Shown here: positions 37,315-43,321 of the stretch, in pieces | Layout: each line of letters opens with the position of its first letter | How positions within the stretch are numbered: the first letter of the stretch is position 1 | Assembly (NCBI GenBank): GCA_937896195.1 | Contig: CALBNC010000030.1 | Coordinates: 1 to 43,321, forward strand | From: an uncultured Gammaproteobacteria bacterium | GTDB taxonomy: Bacteria; Pseudomonadota; Gammaproteobacteria; PS1; Pseudothioglobaceae | Direction of reading: 5' to 3' | DNA length: 43,321 bases | The notes under the pieces: generated by a model | What the model was told of the DNA's origin: nothing | What the model saw: only the letters and a program-made list of their open reading frames with translations | Databases searched by the model: none | Made by a program: the position numbers and the translations under genes

Positions 37315-38061
37315 ATGCGTCAAGTTATTGTTGCAGGCAACTGGAAAATGAACGCTTCAAAAGAGACGGTCAATACGTTGATCATGGGCGTTCTTTCTGG
37401 CATGGCAGAGGTTGATTCAACTGTTATTGTTTGCGCACCCTTTCCGTATATGTCGCAGGTTGAGGCGTTAATTACGCACTCTCAATTACACCTTGGTGCT
37501 CAGGATCTGAATGTTAACGCGTCAGGCGCTTTTACTGGTGAGGTAAGCGCAGATATGATTAAAGATTTTGGTGCGAAGTATGTTGTTGTAGGACACTCTG
37601 AGCGCAGAAGCATGTATGGCGAAACTGATGAAGTAGTAGCGCAGAAAGTACAGGTTGCACTTGATAACCATCTAACGCCGCTTTTTTGTATCGGTGAAAC
37701 ACTAGAAGAGAGAGAGGGTAACAATATGGAAGCAGTTGTCTCTCGCCAAATTCAAGCAGTGATTGATCGTGTTGGCATCGAGGCTTTTAAAAATATCATT
37801 ATTGCTTATGAACCAGTTTGGGCAATTGGAACAGGCGTTACAGCAACACCACAACAAGCTCAAGATGCACACGCCTTTATTCGTTCAATGTTGGCACAGA
37901 ACGACACGAACGTCGCTCAAACTACTCCGATTTTATACGGTGGTAGCATGAACCCTGGTAACGCCGCCGAACTGATTGGTTGCGAAGATATTGATGGTGG
38001 ATTGATCGGCGGCGCTTCATTAAAATCAGAAGATTTCTTACAAATTTGTAAAGCGGGTTAA
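37315..38061 (+). CDS. tpiA: Triosephosphate isomerase
   Basis: A 248-residue TIM-barrel enzyme interconverting dihydroxyacetone phosphate and glyceraldehyde 3-phosphate, used in glycolysis, gluconeogenesis and the Calvin cycle. Catalytic residues are K11 (AGNWKMN), H94 (VVGHSERR) and E166 (IIAYEPVWAIGTG). The phosphate loop LYGGSMNPGNA is present. It is followed two bases later by secG, a common pairing in gammaproteobacteria. Confidence 0.98.
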   Translation: MRQVIVAGNWKMNASKETVNTLIMGVLSGMAEVDSTVIVCAPFPYMSQVEALITHSQLHLGAQDLNVNASGAFTGEVSADMIKDFGAKYVVVGHSERRSMYGETDEVVAQKVQVALDNHLTPLFCIGETLEEREGNNMEAVVSRQIQAVIDRVGIEAFKNIIIAYEPVWAIGTGVTATPQQAQDAHAFIRSMLAQNDTNVAQTTPILYGGSMNPGNAAELIGCEDIDGGLIGGASLKSEDFLQICKAG

Positions 38062-38063
38062 TT

Positions 38064-38414
38064 ATGTCATTTCAAATCATTTTAATTATTCATGTACTAC
38101 TAGCACTTAGTTTAATTGCGCTAGTTTTAATGCAACATGGCAAGGGCGCTGATGCAGGCGCTGCTTTTGGTGCAGGCGCATCTGGCTCAGTATTTGGCGC
38201 TAGAGGGGCAAGTTCATTTATGTACAAATTAACTGCCAGCGTTGCCATTGGTTTTTTTGTAACTAGCTTGACGCTGGCCTACCTAGCAACCAATGAAACG
38301 GGTGCTAATAGCGATCCAGCTAGTATTATGGAACAGGTAACTTCAACCATTCCTTCAGATGTGCCGATGATCGCACCAGCACCATCTGATACCAGCGACA
38401 TTCCTAGCTACTAA
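38064..38414 (+). CDS. secG: Protein-export membrane protein SecG
   Basis: A 116-residue SecYEG subunit with two membrane helices (about 4-22 and 52-72). Between them the glycine-rich GADAGAAFGAGASGSVFGARG is the family hallmark. The tail is acidic and proline-rich. It directly follows tpiA and precedes tRNA-Leu(GAG), the same order as E. coli secG-leuU. Together with SecA encoded at 17203-19881 it serves the general export pathway. Confidence 0.95.
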   Translation: MSFQIILIIHVLLALSLIALVLMQHGKGADAGAAFGAGASGSVFGARGASSFMYKLTASVAIGFFVTSLTLAYLATNETGANSDPASIMEQVTSTIPSDVPMIAPAPSDTSDIPSY

Positions 38415-38417
38415 GTT

Positions 38418-38425
38418 GCTATAAT
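38418..38425 (+). promoter_or_regulatory. Extended -10 promoter candidate for tRNA-Leu
   Basis: A TG-C-TATAAT element (hexamer at 38420-38425, preceded by TGC) lies just after the secG stop. Six T residues then separate it from the first base of the tRNA, so transcription would start at about the mature 5' end. The -35 region is poor, as extended -10 promoters allow. Confidence 0.45.
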
Positions 38426-38431
38426 TTTTTT

Positions 38432-38517
38432 GCCGATATGGCGGAATTGGTAGACGCGCTACCTTGAGGGGGTAGTGAGCTACGCTCGTGCCAGTTCGAC
38501 TCTGGCTATCGGCACCA
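38432..38517 (+). tRNA. tRNA-Leu (anticodon GAG)
   Basis: An 86-base class II tRNA. The acceptor arms GCCGATA and TATCGGC pair perfectly, with discriminator A and encoded CCA at 38515-38517. The anticodon stem CTACC/GGTAG encloses loop TTGAGGG with GAG at 38466-38468. A long variable arm GAGC-TAC-GCTC and T stem GCCAG/CTGGC are present. The placement after secG matches E. coli leuU. Confidence 0.97.
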
Positions 38518-38519
38518 TA

Positions 38520-39842
38520 TTAATGGTTAAAAACAATTGTGGCATTAATGCCGTTGTTTTTCCTTGTTGTAAGAGATACTTCCCAGTTATGTGAATCGGC
38601 CAGTTGTTGTACAATTGCAAGGCCTAAACCGCTGCCACCCGTTTCACTGTTACGTGATTTTTCCAACCTATAAAAAGGCTGAAAAACCTTCTTCATTGAT
38701 TCTTTTGGGATTCCCAAGCCGCTATCTTTTATTTGTATCATGGTTTGTTTGTTGGTACAACTAAAAACTATTTCAACAGGCTTGTTGTTTCCATATCTAA
38801 TGGCATTGGTAATCAAATTGGTCAAGATTCTTCTAAAGGCCATTGGGTATAAAATTGGCCGACAGTCGATAACATCCAGCTGTTTAATGCTTATTTTGGA
38901 ATAGCTTGCTGCAACACCGGCAACGATATTTTCTAGCTCATCAAGTGAGTTTGTTGGCTTTTCTTTTTCTTTGGTTAGCTCTGTTCCTATATTTAAAGCT
39001 TCACTAATTAGATCGTTGATAGTTTTTAAATCTTGTTCAATACTATTAATTAGACCTTCACTCTCAGCATTATTTGGCAGCAAAGATAACGCTAAATGGA
39101 TCTGTGTTAATGGTGTGCGTAGATCATGCGCAATACCAGCCAGAAGTACGGTTCGATTGGATAGCAACCCTTGAACCTGGGTGCTCATTTTATTGAACTG
39201 CTTGGTGAGTACGATTAACTCTGTTGGACCATCTTCTTTTAATGTTTCAGGCCAATTTCCTTTTCCAATTAGGCGCGCAGCTTTATACAGGGCGTCTATC
39301 GGCTTAACCAGACGTCGGGTCAAATAAATTGATGTTAGTAAGACTAGAAGAGCGTCTACGATAATAATAATAAAAAAAGCAATCGGTGGGTTAACGCCAA
39401 TACGCGAGCGAGAGAACCCAAAGCGTATAGTTTGATTGTTTATGGGGATGTCAGCCCAAAACCAGCGTTCACCATTTTTGTCAATATTTTCTTTAATAAC
39501 GATCTCAGTATTAAGCTGTTTGTCTAGTGAGTTTCCTAGTAAAGAGATATAAGGCAGAAAGCTTGTGGTTGGCTCTAACTGTGAAGTTTCAGTGGTCAGT
39601 ATCAAATCATGCTTAACAAGCATCTCTTGCGAAAAGTGCGCGTGCTGTTCTGGATTTAGCCTGCTCCACGTTTCTGCGGCGTGGGTAATAACGCTAGATA
39701 AATCATCAGTTGCCCGCTGCCCAAGGGGGATTAGCATGTAATAAGAAAAAGCGGACAACAAGATTATTTGAAAACCAATAGAAACCAAGGTAATAATAGA
39801 TAGGGTTTTATAGAAAAAACTCTTTGGTTTAAGTAGGCTCAT
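38520..39842 (-). CDS. EnvZ-like sensor histidine kinase
   Basis: A 440-residue membrane kinase with helices at about 14-36 and 152-174 and a periplasmic sensor of about 115 residues between them. A HAMP linker follows (TRRLVKPIDALYKAARLIGK). The dimerisation box LLAGIAHDLRTPLTQIHLAL carries phospho-acceptor H239. The ATPase domain has NLITNAIRYGN, DSGLGIP and GGSGLGLAIVQQLA. It is most like the EnvZ/OmpR type. It is encoded 12 bases downstream of its likely partner regulator. The signal is unknown; the divergent cytochrome and outer-membrane genes are likely but unproven targets. Confidence 0.93.
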   Translation of the reverse strand: MSLLKPKSFFYKTLSIITLVSIGFQIILLSAFSYYMLIPLGQRATDDLSSVITHAAETWSRLNPEQHAHFSQEMLVKHDLILTTETSQLEPTTSFLPYISLLGNSLDKQLNTEIVIKENIDKNGERWFWADIPINNQTIRFGFSRSRIGVNPPIAFFIIIIVDALLVLLTSIYLTRRLVKPIDALYKAARLIGKGNWPETLKEDGPTELIVLTKQFNKMSTQVQGLLSNRTVLLAGIAHDLRTPLTQIHLALSLLPNNAESEGLINSIEQDLKTINDLISEALNIGTELTKEKEKPTNSLDELENIVAGVAASYSKISIKQLDVIDCRPILYPMAFRRILTNLITNAIRYGNNKPVEIVFSCTNKQTMIQIKDSGLGIPKESMKKVFQPFYRLEKSRNSETGGSGLGLAIVQQLADSHNWEVSLTTRKNNGINATIVFNH

Positions 39843-39854
39843 TTTAATTAATAG

Positions 39855-40571
39855 TCAATTTTCGACTGAAAATAGATAACCAGCACCCCAAATAGTTTTT
39901 AGATAAATAGGGTTTGAAGGATCGGGCTCTATTTTTTTTCTTAGGCGCCCAATACAGATATCAATGCTTCTATCGAGCGGATCACGATCATAACCCTTGC
40001 TCATTTCTAATAATTTATCTCTACTTAAAACCTGATTGGTGTTTTTCAGAAAAACACTCAACATATTGAATTCACCCACGGTTAAGGCAATAGTTTCGTT
40101 ATTTTTACTTAGCTCATGCTTGTTGGTATCTAGACAGAAATCTTCGAATCTATAGATATGTTTATCGTCATCACTGGGGGCGGTATTTATATTTTTTGTG
40201 TGCCTACGAAGTACAGATCGAATTCTGGCTAGCAATTCTCTTGGGCTAAAGGGCTTTGATAGATAATCATCTGCGCCAATCTCTAAGCCGACAATACGGT
40301 CAATTTCATCACTACGGGCAGATAGAATAATAATAGGCAGTTTGTTTTGCTGGTGAAGTCTACGCCCAATTGAAAGGCCATCTTCACCAGGCAGCATAAG
40401 ATCCAGAACAACTAAATCAACAGTGTTGCTCTGTAAATACGCATCCATTTCAACGCCGTCAGCAACAGCACCAACATCAAAGCCCTCTTTAATCAGGTAT
40501 GAGGTTAGCAAATCCCTAAGTTTTTTCTCATCGTCAACAATTAAGAGTTTTTGTTTTACAGTATCGCCCAT
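39855..40571 (-). CDS. OmpR-family response regulator
   Basis: A 238-residue regulator. The receiver has acidic D13 and D14 (LLIVDDE), phosphorylation site D57 (VVLDLMLPGEDG) and the conserved lysine in DYLSKPFSPREL. The C-terminal winged helix has LTVGEFNMLSVFLKN and RSIDICIGRLRKKIEPDPSN followed by KTIWGAGYLF. ATG 40571 gives a receiver starting close to the first strand; a start at 40616 would add 15 residues. It resembles OmpR closely. It is divergent from a cytochrome gene across 179 bases, a gap holding no other gene. Confidence 0.94.
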   Translation of the reverse strand: MGDTVKQKLLIVDDEKKLRDLLTSYLIKEGFDVGAVADGVEMDAYLQSNTVDLVVLDLMLPGEDGLSIGRRLHQQNKLPIIILSARSDEIDRIVGLEIGADDYLSKPFSPRELLARIRSVLRRHTKNINTAPSDDDKHIYRFEDFCLDTNKHELSKNNETIALTVGEFNMLSVFLKNTNQVLSRDKLLEMSKGYDRDPLDRSIDICIGRLRKKIEPDPSNPIYLKTIWGAGYLFSVEN

Positions 40572-40750
40572 TAAATCTACACCCCAAGTGTCGTTACAGT
40601 TTTGAAACAAATTCATAACATCTTGTTACGACTTTGTTATTAAACCGAGATATCTCCTCTCTATGATGGCAACCGTGTCATGAGTTAAACCTTGTTTGAT
40701 GAAATGATAACAGAAGTAAAACCCAATAATAAAACTTAGGAGAGAAGTAA

Positions 40751-41362
40751 ATGTTAAATAAAAACAAACTAATAAAAACAGTTAAAACCTATTCACTAAC
40801 AGCAGCAATTGCCCTATCGGTTGGCGGACTAGTAACCCCTAGCGTGGTTAATGCTGATTCAGGTATGGATGATTTGAAAAAAGTATTACAAGGTCAAATT
40901 GCAATGATGAAGCCGGAACTGCAAGCAAAAGTAGGGGATTTGTCAACTGATACCAAGATGGCAGTGATGGCTATTTTAGCCATGCACAGTCGCTTGAGCG
41001 ATACAGCAACACTACGCCAAGTAATGTTAGAAGTATTGTCTGACTATCAAACAATGTCAATGGGCATTATGACTGACTCAGCAGAAATGACGGCAGACTC
41101 AGCAAGACGACTTGCAAACCATCGAATCCCTGTAGGCGGTCTATTGCCTTACTTAGGTCTTGAGAATATTAATGATGGCAAGTTAGCCGTATTGGAATCT
41201 TTTAATGATTCAGTAGAAGGCAATGCGATCAAATTAGCAGAAGCGGCAGAGCAAGGCAATATGAGCGAAGCGGCTGCACTACTGGGGAAAATCAGTACGG
41301 GTTGTGTAGGTTGTCACGCGGTATTTCGTGAATATCCAGGTACGTCGGACTTAATGAAATAA
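40751..41362 (+). CDS. Cytochrome c'-like periplasmic heme protein
   Basis: A 203-residue protein with a signal peptide (about 1-36, cleaved after VVNA) and a helical body. A single heme site CVGCH is near the C-terminus at 185-189, in STGCVGCHAVFREYPG. A C-terminal CxxCH after a helical bundle is the arrangement of class II cytochromes (cytochrome c' and relatives). Possible roles are nitric oxide binding or electron transfer. A strong ribosome site TTAGGAGAG precedes the ATG by seven to eight bases. It is divergent from the two-component genes and 23 bases upstream of the beta-barrel gene, probably the same transcript. Confidence 0.8.
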   Translation: MLNKNKLIKTVKTYSLTAAIALSVGGLVTPSVVNADSGMDDLKKVLQGQIAMMKPELQAKVGDLSTDTKMAVMAILAMHSRLSDTATLRQVMLEVLSDYQTMSMGIMTDSAEMTADSARRLANHRIPVGGLLPYLGLENINDGKLAVLESFNDSVEGNAIKLAEAAEQGNMSEAAALLGKISTGCVGCHAVFREYPGTSDLMK

Positions 41363-41385
41363 TTAAAAAATAAAGAGGGGAAAAC

Positions 41386-42522
41386 ATGAACACTAACAAT
41401 TTATTAATAGCAGCAGCGATAGCTTTAACGTTTGTTGTACCAACACAAGCTTTTGCAGAATATGGCGATGATGCTTATAAGGAGCGTGTGGCTTTATCTA
41501 AGCAAATCAAAAAAATGAAGAACATGCGCAAGCAATTGCCTTCACCACCACCATCAGGTTTGTTTGGTGTGTATGCTTTTCCTGAGAAGGGTCAGTATGT
41601 TGCTGGTGTGAATTTTCAACAGCATAAGTTTGGTGGTTTGTTACAAGGAGACAACTCCATTTCTAAAGCTGATGCGGTTAATATCGCAGGATCTAATACT
41701 ACAGGTGTTGGCGGAGATAAAGTGCTTGTGGTTCCAAATAGTATTGAAGCTGATGTGATACTTCCATTTATTAACTACACCTTAAACGATAAAGTTGCAT
41801 TGGTGGCTATGGCCCCATTAGTTGAGAAAACAATTACACTAGAAACGTTTAGCATGAATACAGGCAATTCTCTAGGTACAGCTGTAGTCAATCCAAAAGG
41901 ATTGGGAGATGTCAAATTTGGTGCTTTGTACAAGGCCTATAACTCTGAAGACAATAAGCACAATGTGATTATTGACGCGGTTTTGAGTGCCCCAACGGGT
42001 AGTATTACAGAAAGAGGAATGGCGCGCCATATAGGAACAGGAGTTCTTACAGATGGTCGCTTGGGTTACGGTATGCAGCTTGGCGGCGGTACTTGGGATG
42101 CAATGGTTGGCGCAGCCTATTGGGGTAAAGAGGATAAGTGGGGTTATGGTGCACAGTATTTAGCTACCATTCCGTTAGAAGACAAAAACTCAGAAGGCTG
42201 GCGCTATGGTGATAAGCATGAGCTAACGGCTTGGGGAACCTACTCTTGGGAGCCAACGCTGGTTTCCTCATTCAGATTGCGTAGTGAGCATCAAGACAAC
42301 ATGGTTGGGTCTGACTCTAATATAGTTGGTGCGGCACTAGGCGCACAAACCGAAAATTATGGTGGCAAGATTACCGAAGCTAGTATTGGCGTGAACTACA
42401 TGTATGCACCCGCTAAGAATATTAGTATTGAGTACATTGCCCCGATTTCTCAAGATCGTAATGGTATTCAAGCAGATAAAGAAAGTGCGATTGCTATTAG
42501 CTGGAGAAATGCATTTTTCTAG
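41386..42522 (+). CDS. Outer-membrane beta-barrel protein (MetA-pathway transporter-like)
   Basis: A 378-residue protein with a signal peptide (about 1-25, ending QAFA). A short charged coiled stretch (ERVALSKQIKKMKNMRKQL) and a PSPPPSG linker come next. The rest alternates amphipathic strands with glycine-rich turns, for example GLGDVKFGALYKAYNSED and DGRLGYGMQLGGGTWDAMVG. It ends in SWRNAFF with terminal phenylalanine, the BamA-recognition feature of outer-membrane proteins. The pattern resembles the phenol/MetA-pathway outer-membrane family, whose members carry hydrophobic compounds, but the substrate here is unknown. It follows the cytochrome gene and ends at an intrinsic terminator. Confidence 0.78.
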   Translation: MNTNNLLIAAAIALTFVVPTQAFAEYGDDAYKERVALSKQIKKMKNMRKQLPSPPPSGLFGVYAFPEKGQYVAGVNFQQHKFGGLLQGDNSISKADAVNIAGSNTTGVGGDKVLVVPNSIEADVILPFINYTLNDKVALVAMAPLVEKTITLETFSMNTGNSLGTAVVNPKGLGDVKFGALYKAYNSEDNKHNVIIDAVLSAPTGSITERGMARHIGTGVLTDGRLGYGMQLGGGTWDAMVGAAYWGKEDKWGYGAQYLATIPLEDKNSEGWRYGDKHELTAWGTYSWEPTLVSSFRLRSEHQDNMVGSDSNIVGAALGAQTENYGGKITEASIGVNYMYAPAKNISIEYIAPISQDRNGIQADKESAIAISWRNAFF

Positions 42523-42543
42523 AGGGTAAGTAGTAATAATTTT

Positions 42544-42570
42544 AAAGGTCTTGGTGATCAAGGTCTTTTT
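42544..42570 (+). terminator. Intrinsic terminator after the beta-barrel gene
   Basis: AAAGGTCTTG at 42544-42553 pairs with CAAGGTCTTT at 42559-42568 (ten base pairs, two of them G-U) around a five-base loop GTGAT, followed by further T residues. It separates the cytochrome/barrel pair from the DUF2892 gene. Confidence 0.65.
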
Positions 42571-42593
42571 GTAATCAAAAAAAGGAGTAAGAG

Positions 42594-42797
42594 ATGACAG
42601 TAGATAGAATGGTCAGATTAATGGCTGGAATGATGATATTGGTCAGTATTGCACTGACTCAATATGTAGATCCAAATTGGATGTGGCTAACGGTGTTTGT
42701 TGGTTTTAATTTGATGCAAAGTGGATTGACTAATATTTGCCCATTGGCAAAAATTTTGAAGAAAATGGGTGTGGCTGAAGGCGCAACCTGTAGTTAG
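42594..42797 (+). CDS. DUF2892 family small membrane protein
   Basis: A 67-residue protein with two hydrophobic helices (about 8-22 and 29-45). The DRMVRLMAGMMILVSIAL start and GFNLMQSGLTNICPLAKILKKMGV ending are typical of DUF2892, the membrane domain also found in YgaP-type rhodanese proteins. A conserved cysteine in NICPL and a second near the C-terminus (ATCS) are seen. DUF2892 proteins often occur near sulfur-metabolism genes, and members bind no known cofactor. A GGAGTAAGAG ribosome site lies just before the ATG. Confidence 0.82.
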   Translation: MTVDRMVRLMAGMMILVSIALTQYVDPNWMWLTVFVGFNLMQSGLTNICPLAKILKKMGVAEGATCS

Positions 42798-42853
42798 ACC
42801 CCTATCGTGCTTTTGATTATGACTCTGTTTCTCTCCAATAAAAGTGATTGAGC

Positions 42854-42859
42854 TATAAT
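42854..42859 (+). promoter_or_regulatory. Candidate -10 element for the last cytochrome gene
   Basis: TATAAT stands 57 bases before the next ATG (42916). The expected start at about 42866 lies just upstream of a GCTCGC/GCGAGC hairpin. No good -35 is present. Confidence 0.35.
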
Positions 42860-42871
42860 CAGTACGGGATT

Positions 42872-42888
42872 GCTCGCCCTAAGCGAGC
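42872..42888 (+). other. Hairpin in the leader of the last cytochrome gene
   Basis: GCTCGC at 42872-42877 and GCGAGC at 42883-42888 form a GC-rich six-base-pair stem with a CCTAA loop. It stands out from the AT-rich surroundings. It is not followed by a T-run, so a terminator role is doubtful; a messenger-stabilising or translation-control structure is possible. Confidence 0.4.
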
Positions 42889-42915
42889 CCTAATTTTATA
42901 CAAACAAAAAAAACG

Positions 42916-43321
42916 ATGAAAAAAATAATAACCAGTCTATTGATTTGCCTATTGGCTTTATCAACAAAAAGCTTTGCCGAGGACGCTGACAAGCGTCAGG
43001 CTATTTATCTGGATCAAGAAGATCGCGCTACTGTATTAGAAGAAATGCGCACTTTTTTACAAACCACTCAGCAGATTATTCAAGGTGTATCAACCAACGA
43101 TATGGGCTTAGCAGCAAACGCGGCCAAAACTATGGGCCAAGGCGCCTCAAACGGCGTGTCTTTTTCGTTAATACTTAAACTGCCATTAAGCTTCAAGCTG
43201 TTAGCGGCTGACACGCATAGTAAGTTTGATCAAATTGCGGTGGACGCCGAGTCGTTTTCAGGTCGCGACCATACCTTAGAGCAAGTATCGGAGTTGATGA
43301 AAAACTGTGTGGCTTGTCATT
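42916..43321 (+). CDS. Second cytochrome c'-like protein, 3' truncated by window
   Basis: The frame is open to the window edge and 135 residues are visible. A signal peptide occupies about 1-21 (KKIITSLLICLLALSTKSFA). A helical region follows with EEMRTFLQTTQQIIQGVSTN and DMGLAANAAKTMGQGAS. ILKLPLSFKLLAADTHSKFD and DHTLEQVSELMKNCVACH come next. The CVACH heme site at 131-135 ends exactly at the edge. The architecture (helices first, CxxCH last) matches the cytochrome at 40751-41362, and suggests a cytochrome c'-like family with few residues left to come. The stop codon is beyond the window. Confidence 0.78.
   Translation, partial: MKKIITSLLICLLALSTKSFAEDADKRQAIYLDQEDRATVLEEMRTFLQTTQQIIQGVSTNDMGLAANAAKTMGQGASNGVSFSLILKLPLSFKLLAADTHSKFDQIAVDAESFSGRDHTLEQVSELMKNCVACH

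Noticed and set aside
40660-40700. Possible sigma54 -24/-12 promoter (TGGCA) before the cytochrome gene
   Set aside because: The downstream TTGC element is missing at the required spacing.

Overview
The window is AT-rich and gene-dense, and reads as a bacterial chromosome segment spanning the replication-origin neighbourhood (dnaA-dnaN-recF-gyrB). Gene content and order (tpiA-secG-tRNA-Leu(GAG), petABC-sspA-sspB, uppS-cdsA-dxr, a cytochrome oxidase assembly block with ctaA/ctaB) point to a gammaproteobacterium. A class I phosphoribulokinase beside gyrB indicates a Calvin-cycle autotroph. Together with the AT-rich compact genome and the periplasmic c-type cytochromes, this suggests a chemolithoautotroph of the SUP05/Thioglobus type, free-living or a bivalve symbiont. 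That placement is inference from content; no 16S gene or sulfur-oxidation gene is present to confirm it.

Layout. 1-2602: cytochrome oxidase assembly: the end of heme A synthase, a decayed SCO1-like copper chaperone gene with a DUF2061 membrane gene lying inside it, then on the minus strand DUF2970, heme O synthase (ctaB) and a membrane-anchored SCO-like protein. 2672-7883: hisF, uppS, cdsA, dxr, an M23 endopeptidase and a Sel1-like secreted protein. 7992-15121: a long plus-strand run of purC, DUF2797, FKBP, alaC-like aminotransferase, an unassigned P-loop protein, metA-like acyltransferase, mutY and ribF. 15113-19881: minus-strand secA-anmK-pyrC. 19950-23956: dciA-like gene, the cytochrome bc1 operon petABC closed by a terminator, then sspAB. 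23959-29393: bioD, a class 1B dihydroorotate dehydrogenase, leuS and chrA. 29465-36663: minus-strand dnaA-dnaN-recF-gyrB-prk, ending in a strong intrinsic terminator. 36728-38517: YqhA-family membrane protein, tpiA, secG and tRNA-Leu(GAG). 38520-43321: a two-component system divergent from a cytochrome c'-like gene, an outer-membrane beta-barrel gene, a DUF2892 gene and a second cytochrome c'-like gene cut by the window edge.

How the parts connect. Heme A/O synthesis and assembly factors serve an aa3-type oxidase, and petABC supplies cytochrome c reductase, so an aerobic respiratory chain is implied. Prk and TpiA feed carbon fixation and triose metabolism. The least explained parts are the cytochrome/barrel/two-component cluster at the right end and the broken SCO gene at the left end. 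No CRISPR array, insertion sequence, prophage or restriction system was seen, and no gene-free stretch exceeds about 215 bases.
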